This document shows, in pieces, positions 26,640 through 34,282 of a stretch of DNA of 51,478 nt. Location: the NCBI GenBank assembly GCA_902800345.1, contig CADCDO010000039.1:1-51478 (forward strand). The letters run 5' to 3'. Numbering within the stretch: position 1 is the first letter of the stretch; every line of letters starts with the position of its first letter. The stretch is from Fibrobacter succinogenes. Lineage in GTDB: Bacteria; Fibrobacterota; Fibrobacteria; Fibrobacterales; Fibrobacteraceae. A program made the translations under genes and the position numbers. The notes under the pieces were generated by a model. The model did not search any database and was not told the origin of the DNA. It saw only the letters and a list, made by a program, of their open reading frames with translations.

Positions 26640-27842
26640 TTATTGGCGGTCAAGAAAGACTCTAGCGCCGTTCAGCCTGTAAAATTTGGACGTTTTTCGA
26701 GACGTTTTCTCAAAAAACAACGAGCAATCACGATTAGAGCACTCCCGGAATGTTCCCAAACGATTTTTGAAAGAAGGTACAGACAACGTCGGAGATTCCA
26801 CCGTTGACTTTAAATTCCACTTTTCGAGGGAATCAAGGCCCGCATTCCCGAGCACCGCCAAATCGTAACCGACAATTTTCACAGCACCCGCCGCACGGGA
26901 CGTATCCAGCTGAGCCGAAAGCCGCGCACGGTCCGCAAGCGCATGGGAATCGTCCGTGCGGAAAAGTTCCATATCCACCCAGAATTCAACGCCGTATTTT
27001 GAACAAGCTTTCGCCACAGCGCGTTCATAATTGCCGACCGTCGCCGTTTCTGCATGAGGCTTGCCCGCATCGCTCGCACCCACGCCATCCTGCACGGCAA
27101 CAACATCCGGCTTGAATCCCGCAGCAAAAAGTCTCTCGAAAAACGATTGCAACTTCTCGGGCGACTCTAAATTCTGGTTATAGAACGGGGCAACCATCAC
27201 CTTCCAGCCCTTCGCTTTTGCCGCCTCCGTAACAGGTTTCAAAAAATGTTCCACGAGCGATTCCACCATTGCATCATCACGAAGCCCGTCCCAGTAATAG
27301 CGCGCCACCTCCTGCGGAATATAGACGCCCGCAACAACGGATTCACTACCATAAAACTCATAGAGCTCATTCAGAACCCGCACGTTTCTTGCAGACAACG
27401 TGTCTAGTTGCGCATCCGTTGGTGGCAAATACCAGTTATCACCATTGTAATAAAGCCCAAGCCAAATCTTTGTGCCGGCAGCCTTCGCCGCCTCGATACT
27501 CTTCGGGAAAAGCTGATTGTTCTTGTACTGCGTATTCTGCAAAAAATCCAGTTGCGAAGGATAGTACAAATGTGTTGCCTCGACAGCGGCGTACTGCAAC
27601 ACGACTTCGTCCATACCGAGCGCATGCAGCCTCTGGTGCATATGCGTGATGGAATCCTGCGACTGATAAGCCGTCGTCCAACCCGCATCGAAAACACCGT
27701 TCAAGCCCGAGGAATTTACGCCCGACGCCTCCGCGGCATAAGCCGTTTGAGCGGCACCGACGAACAGCCCAACAACAAGCGAAAACACTCCGCACAATAG
27801 CGCGTGGAGAGGTTGCCGGAATGTTAGCCGAAAAATGGACAT
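26640..27842 (-). CDS. DUF4434-type secreted TIM-barrel protein
   Basis: This 400-residue exported protein has a signal peptide (about 10-37). The core has the DUF4434 pattern, a glycoside-hydrolase-like barrel: NGVFDAGWTTAYQSQDSI, MDEVVLQYA near 78, GTKIWLGLYYN near 124, VAGVYIPQEVA near 167, KGWKVMVAPFYN near 213 and VEFWVDMELF near 285. Catalytic residues are not established for the family. No good ribosome binding site precedes the ATG at 27842, and a TATATATTT element lies about ten bases upstream, so the message may be leaderless. Association with xylan use is inferred from its neighbour. Confidence 0.78.
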   Translation of the reverse strand: MSIFRLTFRQPLHALLCGVFSLVVGLFVGAAQTAYAAEASGVNSSGLNGVFDAGWTTAYQSQDSITHMHQRLHALGMDEVVLQYAAVEATHLYYPSQLDFLQNTQYKNNQLFPKSIEAAKAAGTKIWLGLYYNGDNWYLPPTDAQLDTLSARNVRVLNELYEFYGSESVVAGVYIPQEVARYYWDGLRDDAMVESLVEHFLKPVTEAAKAKGWKVMVAPFYNQNLESPEKLQSFFERLFAAGFKPDVVAVQDGVGASDAGKPHAETATVGNYERAVAKACSKYGVEFWVDMELFRTDDSHALADRARLSAQLDTSRAAGAVKIVGYDLAVLGNAGLDSLEKWNLKSTVESPTLSVPSFKNRLGTFRECSNRDCSLFFEKTSRKTSKFYRLNGARVFLDRQ

Positions 27843-27886
27843 ACTAGAAATATATATTTTTTACGAAAATATCCGTTTGATGTTAT

Positions 27887-29311
27887 TCACGCAAACAGTT
27901 CATCCTTCGTAACGACGCCTTGTGCAATGTCGGAATACATTCCTTGCGAAAGGCCTTCGCTTGCAATCATTGTAATCCAGGGTGAATGGCGAAGTCCCGT
28001 TTCCTTGGAAAACGCCTCCCTGCGATTCAGCAACTTTTGGTATTCGTCCTTGTCAATAGAATAAGGTGTCTGGCTGTATTTGATTTCGCAGAGGTTGACG
28101 ATTTTGTCCGCCCGTTCAATGACGAGGTCAATTTGAGCTCCCGGTGTAGAACTTTTACTGCGCCAAGCGTAGTTGATTGTTGAAATGCCGTCGATTCGCA
28201 AAGCCTTTTTGATTTGCTGAATGTGCGACATGCAGATACGTTCAAACGACAGGCCCATCCAGGTATTGATTTCGGGCGTGTTGATATGGTGCTGCCAATA
28301 ATTGTTTTCCAGTTCGGCCTTTTGGATAAATGTCAACCAGAAAATGCAAAAGAAATCTGCCAGTTGAAAAACGAAATCATTTTTCTTGATTTTCTTTTCG
28401 CGGACAGGAATCTTACGCAGCAAATCGCAATGCACAAGATCGTCTAGCTTTTTGCCGAGGAACGCGTTGTTCGAAACCTTGAGTGATTCGGCGAGTTCCT
28501 TACGAGTTGCGCCCTGCTTGCTTTCGCAAAGTTTCTTGACAATTTCAATATAGCCTTCTGGACGATTGTAAAGTGTTGCAAAAAGGCGTTTGAACTCGCG
28601 GCGCATTTTTTCTTCGGGACCGAAGAAAAGCCTGTCAATATTTTGCGCAAAGCTCTCCCTAGGCGAAAGAAGACTCAGATAGTAAGGGATGCCGCCAAAC
28701 GCCATGTAGGCCTGTAATACGATATCGCGATTCCACTGGAATCCGTTCTCGTTAAAGTACTCTTCGGTTTCTTTTAAGCAGAACGGACGAACGTGAATCT
28801 CTTGCGTGATGCGGTCGTGAAGCCCGCCCTTGCTATCGACAATATTTGTAATCATCCAGCTTGTAGCACTGCCGCAAACGATCAAGGTGACATTACTGAA
28901 CAGAGATGCCCAGCTGTTCCAGAAATAACCGACAGCCTTGGCAATGCCGGATTTTTTTGCGTCCATTGCAGGGAGTTCGTCCAAAAAGATGATGCACGGG
29001 GCCCCGCTTTCGACGCGAGGCTTCAAGGCTTTTTTTAGCAACTTGAAAGCGTCCATCCAGTCCTTGGGCTTTTCTTCCATGTCGTAACCGAAATCGTCCA
29101 TGGAGTCGGAAAATGCCGCTAATTGATCCTTTAGGGATCCGTCAAGGACTCCCGTCATCTTGAATGCAAAATTGCTTCCGAAGAGCTGGTTTATCAAAAA
29201 CGTCTTCCCGACGCGCCGGCGACCATAAAGGGCGACGAATTCAGCTTTGGGGCTGTCCTTTAACGAAAGGAGTAATTTTTGCTCTTCTATTCTTCCGACA
29301 ATCTTTTCCAT
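27887..29311 (-). CDS. AAA ATPase with PD-(D/E)XK nuclease-like C-terminus
   Basis: This 474-residue protein belongs to the archaeal-type ATPase/DUF234 group. Walker A is GRRRVGKTFL (about 30-39) and Walker B is IIFLDELPAMD (about 104). The sensor-like SATSWMI follows. A winged-helix segment (ATRKELAESLKVSNNAFLGKKLDDL) is near 270-295. The C-terminal nuclease-like core has GAQIDLVIERADKIVNLCEIKYS (Asp near 394, Glu-x-Lys near 408). It is a paralogue of the protein at 43650. Directly upstream is dyad array B, whose last half-unit merges into the ribosome site (AGAGGT). A mobile-element or defence-like role is inferred; the function is not known. Confidence 0.85.
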   Translation of the reverse strand: MEKIVGRIEEQKLLLSLKDSPKAEFVALYGRRRVGKTFLINQLFGSNFAFKMTGVLDGSLKDQLAAFSDSMDDFGYDMEEKPKDWMDAFKLLKKALKPRVESGAPCIIFLDELPAMDAKKSGIAKAVGYFWNSWASLFSNVTLIVCGSATSWMITNIVDSKGGLHDRITQEIHVRPFCLKETEEYFNENGFQWNRDIVLQAYMAFGGIPYYLSLLSPRESFAQNIDRLFFGPEEKMRREFKRLFATLYNRPEGYIEIVKKLCESKQGATRKELAESLKVSNNAFLGKKLDDLVHCDLLRKIPVREKKIKKNDFVFQLADFFCIFWLTFIQKAELENNYWQHHINTPEINTWMGLSFERICMSHIQQIKKALRIDGISTINYAWRSKSSTPGAQIDLVIERADKIVNLCEIKYSQTPYSIDKDEYQKLLNRREAFSKETGLRHSPWITMIASEGLSQGMYSDIAQGVVTKDELFA

Positions 29312-29317
29312 ACCTCT

Positions 29318-29428
29318 AAAATAGCATTTTTTCGTTAAAAAAGTGCTAAAACGATTAAAAATTGTGTCGGTTTAGCACTTTTTCTTCATTTTATTGCTAA
29401 AACAATGTGAAAAGTAGCCGTTTTAGCA
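29318..29428 (-). repeat. 51-bp dyad repeats upstream of ATPase gene (array B)
   Basis: On the minus strand, units begin TTGCTAAAACG, GTGCTAAACCG and ATGCTATTTTA at exact 51-bp spacing. The first two units carry a dyad TGCTAAAAC/GTTTTAGCA whose arms start 25 bp apart (29395 and 29420; 29344 and 29369). The third is a half unit running into the AGAGGT ribosome site and ATG of the ATPase. The architecture matches array D at 43484. Confidence 0.85.
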
Positions 29429-29459
29429 ATGCTGAGCGTGCGGAAGAAGAAACGGGATA

Positions 29460-30152
29460 CTATTTCTTCTTGATGCGGAAGACCTGCTGCCCCTTGGAAT
29501 TCTTTCCTTCTTCGAAGTACTCCGTGGCACGGATAAGGGCAGGCCACTTGGCGTAGCCGAAGTTCTTGGGGCTCAGCGAAATCTGACGGTTGATTTGCTG
29601 TGAAATCTTGGATGCAATTGCCCAGCCCGCTTCGTCGGCTTCCTCGCTGATTGCCTTGCGGATGGCGTTCATGATTTTCGCGTTGCCGCGCAGTTTGTTG
29701 CGGTCGAGCGGTTCGATGTTGTTCGTTGCCTCGTCCGATTCGGTCGGCTTCTTGAACTTGTCGATGTAGATGAAGGAATTGCACGAGTCGATGAACGGCT
29801 GCGGCGTCTTTTCTTCGCCGAACCCGATGACCTGTTTTGACTTGGCCCTGAGTTTCATGGCAAGCGGAGTGAAATCCGAATCGCTACTCACGATGGCGAA
29901 AATGTCGATGCTCTCCGTGAACAGGAGTTCCATCACATCAATAGTCATCGCGAGATCGGTCGCGTTCTTCCCTTTCGTGTAAGGGAACTGCTGTATCGGC
30001 TGAATCGCAAACGGATGCAGGACTTCTTCCCAGGGGTTGCTCCCTTTCCAGTTGCCGTATGCCCTGCGAATGCTCGTCTCCCCGAACTTGGAGAGTTCTT
30101 CCATGATGCCGTAGATGGCGTCCGCCTTGGCGTTGTCGCAATCGATAATCAG
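29460..30152 (-). CDS. NYN-domain protein with OST-HTH-like end, start codon missing
   Basis: The frame encodes a NYN (PIN-like) ribonuclease-type domain. LALIIDCDNAKADAIYGI is followed by IRRAYGNWKG, then ATDLAMTIDVMELLF and IVSSDSDFTPLAMKLR, with the expected Asp residues. A C-terminal segment (about 150-230) resembles the OST-HTH/LOTUS fold. The first internal ATG (30104) would lose the catalytic IDCDN motif. Between that motif and an in-frame stop at 30192-30194, which is the stop of the upstream gene, there is no ATG, GTG or TTG and no ribosome site, only CTG at 30152 and ATT, ATA or ATC codons. The gene appears 5'-truncated at the edge of the accessory module, or uses a rare start. Confidence 0.75.
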   Translation of the reverse strand: MIIDCDNAKADAIYGIMEELSKFGETSIRRAYGNWKGSNPWEEVLHPFAIQPIQQFPYTKGKNATDLAMTIDVMELLFTESIDIFAIVSSDSDFTPLAMKLRAKSKQVIGFGEEKTPQPFIDSCNSFIYIDKFKKPTESDEATNNIEPLDRNKLRGNAKIMNAIRKAISEEADEAGWAIASKISQQINRQISLSPKNFGYAKWPALIRATEYFEEGKNSKGQQVFRIKKK

Positions 30153-30191
30153 GGCTAATATGATTTTTAAAGGGGAGCAGGAGTCTGCTAT

Positions 30192-31619
30192 TTAGTTTTT
30201 CATTGCATTTTGCAAAGTCTTTGAGGTGCAATCAAGCTTTTGAGCAGCCGCTTCTTGAGTCCCGTATTTTCCGCACGAATACTCGGCAAGTTTTTGCTGA
30301 AAAAGCTTGGTTGCCTCTTTCCAAGTCAAGTTTTGGAATGTTGAAAAATCTCCAATATCAAAAGTTTCATTCGGAGAGTCTTCCGCAGGAAAATTTTTTA
30401 GGATTTCCTCAATTGTCTTTTTGCCGTTCCATGCAATTAACTGGTAAGCAATAGACTGCAATGTTCGAAAATTTCCAGACAATCTAGAAGTCTTGAAGTA
30501 TTTTTCAAGATGCTTATCCATGGGAGCTTCTTTCGAGGAACTATCCAACCGGACGGTTTTCCATACTTCATTCCAGTCCCCCACAATATCTTCACGACAT
30601 TCCCGCAAAGGCGGTATATTCACGGTATAGAAGCTAATTCGATCAAAGAAATCAGGATCCAGTTTTTGGCGAAGTTCATTTTCTGTCAAATTTGATGCAC
30701 AGACAAGTTCCACATCCGCCGTAGATTCCTTGTCATCGCCCAAAATGCGATAGCGATGTTTTTTGTCTTGCAATGTTCGAAGCAACTTGCGTTGTACACC
30801 TTTCGGCAAATCCTGAATTTCATCCAAAAAAAGAATTTTACCGTCAGCCTCTCCAAAATAGCCCTTTTTGTCAGCCGTAGCACCAGTAAAAGAACCTTTT
30901 TTATGACCAAACATCGCAGATTCGGCCAAATTAGAATCCAACGTTCCACAGGCTACCGAAACCACTTCTTTTTTCTTAATCTTCGAAACAACTGATTCGA
31001 CTAGACGACTTTTGCCAATACCGCGTTCTCCCAGCAAAAGCATCGGCACGCCTTGCACTCTAGCGTAAACACGAATTTTCTCCAAGGCGTTTTTTCTCGC
31101 CTCGGATTTTGCGTTTTCCGGTTTATAAAAAGCTTCTTTAGGATTTTCCTTTTCGTAATCACGAAGTTTGCTTAAATAAGTGGTTATTGGAAAGTCAACA
31201 TCATCACAGAAAGTTTCTTTTGTTTTAGGATTCCATTGCGACGAAATCAATCGTGTTCCAGATGGGAATTCCCCTGCTGCATACAGGATGAGCCATACTG
31301 CATGCATGGCTGGGGTACCGGGAGAAATATTGATAAAAAGATTCTGCTCCTTTACGACAATGGGTAGTACATTATTGCGAATTTCGTCGTAAATTTTCTT
31401 GTGGTCAGTCGGCTTGTCTAGTTCAATGCAGATCGGTTCCAGACAGGGGTATTCCTGTTTGATTTTTTCTAGTTTATTTTTCTGAAATGATTGGTAAAGG
31501 TAATAAACCTTGTTTACGATATGGTTTGCTTTTTTCAGGTCTTTTAAAACATTTTTTATGACCTCTGGGTCGTGATTCTCAGAGGACCATGTTAATAGAG
31601 TTACCATATTACTTTTCAT
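30192..31619 (-). CDS. CARF-like sensor fused to sigma54 activator (RtcR-like)
   Basis: This 475-residue transcription activator has an N-terminal half (about 1-150) that resembles the CARF-type ligand domain of RtcR: NLFINISPGTPAMHAVWLIL near 95-114. The AAA domain has Walker A LLGERGIGKS (near 200), the sigma54-contact loop GSFTGATADKKG (near 241, GAFTGA variant) and Walker B ILFLDEIQ (near 265), with FDRISFYTV and PPLRECREDI following. The C-terminus is a Fis-type helix-turn-helix (GTQEAAAQKLDCTSKTLQNA). The ATG at 31619 is chosen because GAGG is nine bases upstream and the alternative is a TTG; it overlaps the PLD gene by 11 bases. Last gene of the helicase operon and the likely regulator of both sigma54 promoters at 36880 and 37042 (inference). 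Confidence 0.88.
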   Translation of the reverse strand: MKSNMVTLLTWSSENHDPEVIKNVLKDLKKANHIVNKVYYLYQSFQKNKLEKIKQEYPCLEPICIELDKPTDHKKIYDEIRNNVLPIVVKEQNLFINISPGTPAMHAVWLILYAAGEFPSGTRLISSQWNPKTKETFCDDVDFPITTYLSKLRDYEKENPKEAFYKPENAKSEARKNALEKIRVYARVQGVPMLLLGERGIGKSRLVESVVSKIKKKEVVSVACGTLDSNLAESAMFGHKKGSFTGATADKKGYFGEADGKILFLDEIQDLPKGVQRKLLRTLQDKKHRYRILGDDKESTADVELVCASNLTENELRQKLDPDFFDRISFYTVNIPPLRECREDIVGDWNEVWKTVRLDSSSKEAPMDKHLEKYFKTSRLSGNFRTLQSIAYQLIAWNGKKTIEEILKNFPAEDSPNETFDIGDFSTFQNLTWKEATKLFQQKLAEYSCGKYGTQEAAAQKLDCTSKTLQNAMKN

Positions 31620-33132
31620 AGACAATAGCCTCGCATTTCATCTTCTTCTTTAGCTCAATGGCCTTTTCCAATTCAGAGTCATCTTGGATGGCGACAACCT
31701 TCCTTCTGGAGGGCTCCATGAATATCTTGGGATTATAGGATTCTGTGGAAGCTAGTTGCATTCTTTTAAATAAGCTCCCCTGTAATTCATTAGGATTAAT
31801 CGGGGATCCTTTATCCCGTTTCTTTCTTATCTCCATACTTCCATATTCTAGACGAGGAGGCTCACATTCCCATGAATAAACGATTGTGGCATAAATTTTT
31901 TCATCTGAAAGCGTAAGTTCGTGCTTTTTGATTTCTTCTTTTGGCTCAAAATTACCGATAAGTTCAAGAGATGGGGAGTGTATTCCGCAATCAAATGTTA
32001 TAGAGTTTACGATTTCTTTTTTCTTATCAAAATTTGAATCTTTCAACTGAATGACTTCGCCATTCAAATTTTCCAATTTCGTGTTTAATTGGAGTTGCCA
32101 TCCGGAATTTTCAATCCAGTTATTCAGCATATCCGAATATGCGTTAATAATTGTCTTCTCTGTTATTATGGCTCCAACTTCGAAGCTTTTGTGGAAGCTT
32201 ACATCCTCAAAATTTGCTGTCATCATGATTGCTTTAGAAGTGTCGGCAATGATGCATTTGGCGTGTAAGTAATGGAACCCATATACAGTCACTCCTGCCT
32301 TACACAAGAACTCTACGGCGTCGTTATTTTTGGGGCGTATTCGGGATAAAATAATGACTTTAACACCTTCTTTAGCCTTCTTGGCAATTTCCTGAACGAC
32401 GTCATTGTCTTTGTCAAATCCAAATGCTGAAATAACGAGTGATTTAGAAGCCGTTTTTACTATGCTTAAGCATGCATCATGTAGAGATTTGTTTCCATCT
32501 AGTGATGTTACAATAGATTGATTTGTCTTTACAGCTAAATCTACAGAAACATTCATTTTTTCTGCTGTTTCGAATCTTCTAGAGCGCATCTCATGTTTTG
32601 CACAATTCCAAAAAGCATGCTTGAAATAATTTGCTAGTATATCAACTTCTTTTTCTTCTAGTGCATAATGCATTTCTTCGTTTCTTCCACCAATGCCCTC
32701 ATCGGTAAAGTTTCCGGTAGTAATATACCCTTTTGCATTATTGGTAAATGGATCGACGAATACAAATTTTGCGTGGTTAGATGGTGCCGAACGGATAAAT
32801 ATTTTTCCAGATAATTCATCCAATAACATGATGTGTGAATCAATGCATTTTCTTGAAAAATCGCCTTCGGATTCGTAATCCTTTTCAAGCGTATTTTCAG
32901 AGGCTATTAATAAATAAATTCGAGCACCTCTATTTGCTGCACTCTTTATTGCATCAACAACTTTTCTGTCCGCCAAAAGAAAGGTTGTTATACAAACCAT
33001 TTCTTCTGCCTCATCAATACAGTCGCATACAAAATGTTCGGTATTGAAGTGGCTAAGTCTCATATCTTGTTTTTCGCGATTCCATCCGCTAAATGTTTTT
33101 GAGGCATTGTCAATTGTTTTGGTCTTAATCAT
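31609..33132 (-). CDS. Phospholipase-D-type protein with two HKD motifs
   Basis: This 507-residue protein has two PLD repeats. The first has SNHAKFVFVD (HxK near residue 120) followed by GYITTGNFTDEG. The second has LHAKCIIAD (near 290) followed by MMTANFED. Paired HxKxxxxD sites mark nucleases or phospholipases that work through a phosphohistidine. With a helicase in the same operon a nucleic-acid substrate is more likely (inference). The C-terminal 170 residues are unrecognised. No signal peptide is present, so it is cytoplasmic. AGGAGG lies six bases before the ATG, and the gene is ten bases after the preceding one. Confidence 0.9.
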   Translation of the reverse strand: MIKTKTIDNASKTFSGWNREKQDMRLSHFNTEHFVCDCIDEAEEMVCITTFLLADRKVVDAIKSAANRGARIYLLIASENTLEKDYESEGDFSRKCIDSHIMLLDELSGKIFIRSAPSNHAKFVFVDPFTNNAKGYITTGNFTDEGIGGRNEEMHYALEEKEVDILANYFKHAFWNCAKHEMRSRRFETAEKMNVSVDLAVKTNQSIVTSLDGNKSLHDACLSIVKTASKSLVISAFGFDKDNDVVQEIAKKAKEGVKVIILSRIRPKNNDAVEFLCKAGVTVYGFHYLHAKCIIADTSKAIMMTANFEDVSFHKSFEVGAIITEKTIINAYSDMLNNWIENSGWQLQLNTKLENLNGEVIQLKDSNFDKKKEIVNSITFDCGIHSPSLELIGNFEPKEEIKKHELTLSDEKIYATIVYSWECEPPRLEYGSMEIRKKRDKGSPINPNELQGSLFKRMQLASTESYNPKIFMEPSRRKVVAIQDDSELEKAIELKKKMKCEAIVYEK

Positions 33133-33142
33133 TCAATCCTCC

Positions 33143-34273
33143 TTAAAGGTTCCAGTCTAGAGTTGCCTGTATAAACATTTTTTTCTCTTTGACTACTTCG
33201 CAGTTTTCTAAAATATCTTTCAAGAAATCTTCTTTTCCTATTTCATCTTGCTGCCAATCTAATTTTTGGGAAATTGATTTTGTTAAGACATTAAAATTCT
33301 TTTTTGTTAAATAGTTGTTTATTCCATCTATAAACAGCCAACGGAACCATTCGTTTGCATCAAATTCTGTCATCGGCACGACTTCAACAGGAATGGATGT
33401 TTCATCCCAATTCCCTACGCTTGTTTTACTTATTGGGCATTTGATTGCCAGATTTCGTTTGATTTCATCGGAAAGGGAGTCTAAGAATGGAATTTCAAGT
33501 TTCCCGTTTTTATTAAAACTTACGTCTAAATTTAATAGACTTAATTTATTTGTTACAGCTTGAGAGATGATCTCCTCTTCTGTCTCTTTCGCCCAACTGG
33601 GTAAAGTTTCTATGGGATATTCATTGTCCTCATAGTTATAGGAAACTTTCTTTTTTGAAACATTCCACTGGATAGAAAAATCATCTTCTGTATGAATCCA
33701 TGGACTTTGTTCTGTATTTATTTCAATAATTCGGTATTCGTTGCCATTTAGTGTTTTTACAATATTTCCGGGTTCTAACATAGAAGTTATATCGGTATCG
33801 TATATTTTTTTTAAATAATGAAATCGGCTACTCCGTTGTATAATATTGTTCATTTCTTTTTTTTTCTCAATCGGTAGCTTGGCAGAGTTAAACCTCCTTA
33901 TTTCTATGATGCGATTTTCAATGCGGCAATCATCATCGCAAAATGTGATTTCCCATTCACCTTCTTCGGGAACGAATGCTCGGCCATTATTGAGGTATTT
34001 CTCACCTTCTTCTGTTATCGACATTTCTCCGTCGTCATCTCGAGAAATGAGCCCCTGAGAGAAAACGGCATTAATCCATGATTGGGCCACCTTAGTTAAA
34101 TGAGGGTTGCACAGAAGTTCTGAAGCGACTGTATTTGATGTAAGAACACCTTTCTCCTGTAATAAGTATAATAACGGCTTAGGGAACTTGCAGGGTTTAC
34201 GTGTAGCAATAGTTGCTTTTACAATATGGGTGTGCCGTTTCAAATATCTAGTTAATATCAAATCTTTATTCAT
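33143..34273 (-). CDS. Unrecognised protein of helicase-PLD operon, winged-helix-like N-terminus
   Basis: This 376-residue cytoplasmic protein has no family I can name. Residues about 25-95 (KPLLYLLQEKGVLTSNTVAS...WINAVFSQGLISRDDDGEMS) have the helix and wing pattern of a winged-helix domain, ending in the ITEEGEKYLNNG signature often seen at the end of such domains. The remainder is A/T-rich in coding and acidic. GGGGAG precedes the ATG. It sits nine bases after the helicase stop and ten bases before the PLD gene, so it is an integral operon member, perhaps a substrate or partner adaptor. Confidence 0.8.
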   Translation of the reverse strand: MNKDLILTRYLKRHTHIVKATIATRKPCKFPKPLLYLLQEKGVLTSNTVASELLCNPHLTKVAQSWINAVFSQGLISRDDDGEMSITEEGEKYLNNGRAFVPEEGEWEITFCDDDCRIENRIIEIRRFNSAKLPIEKKKEMNNIIQRSSRFHYLKKIYDTDITSMLEPGNIVKTLNGNEYRIIEINTEQSPWIHTEDDFSIQWNVSKKKVSYNYEDNEYPIETLPSWAKETEEEIISQAVTNKLSLLNLDVSFNKNGKLEIPFLDSLSDEIKRNLAIKCPISKTSVGNWDETSIPVEVVPMTEFDANEWFRWLFIDGINNYLTKKNFNVLTKSISQKLDWQQDEIGKEDFLKDILENCEVVKEKKMFIQATLDWNL

Positions 34274-34282
34274 AATACTCCC

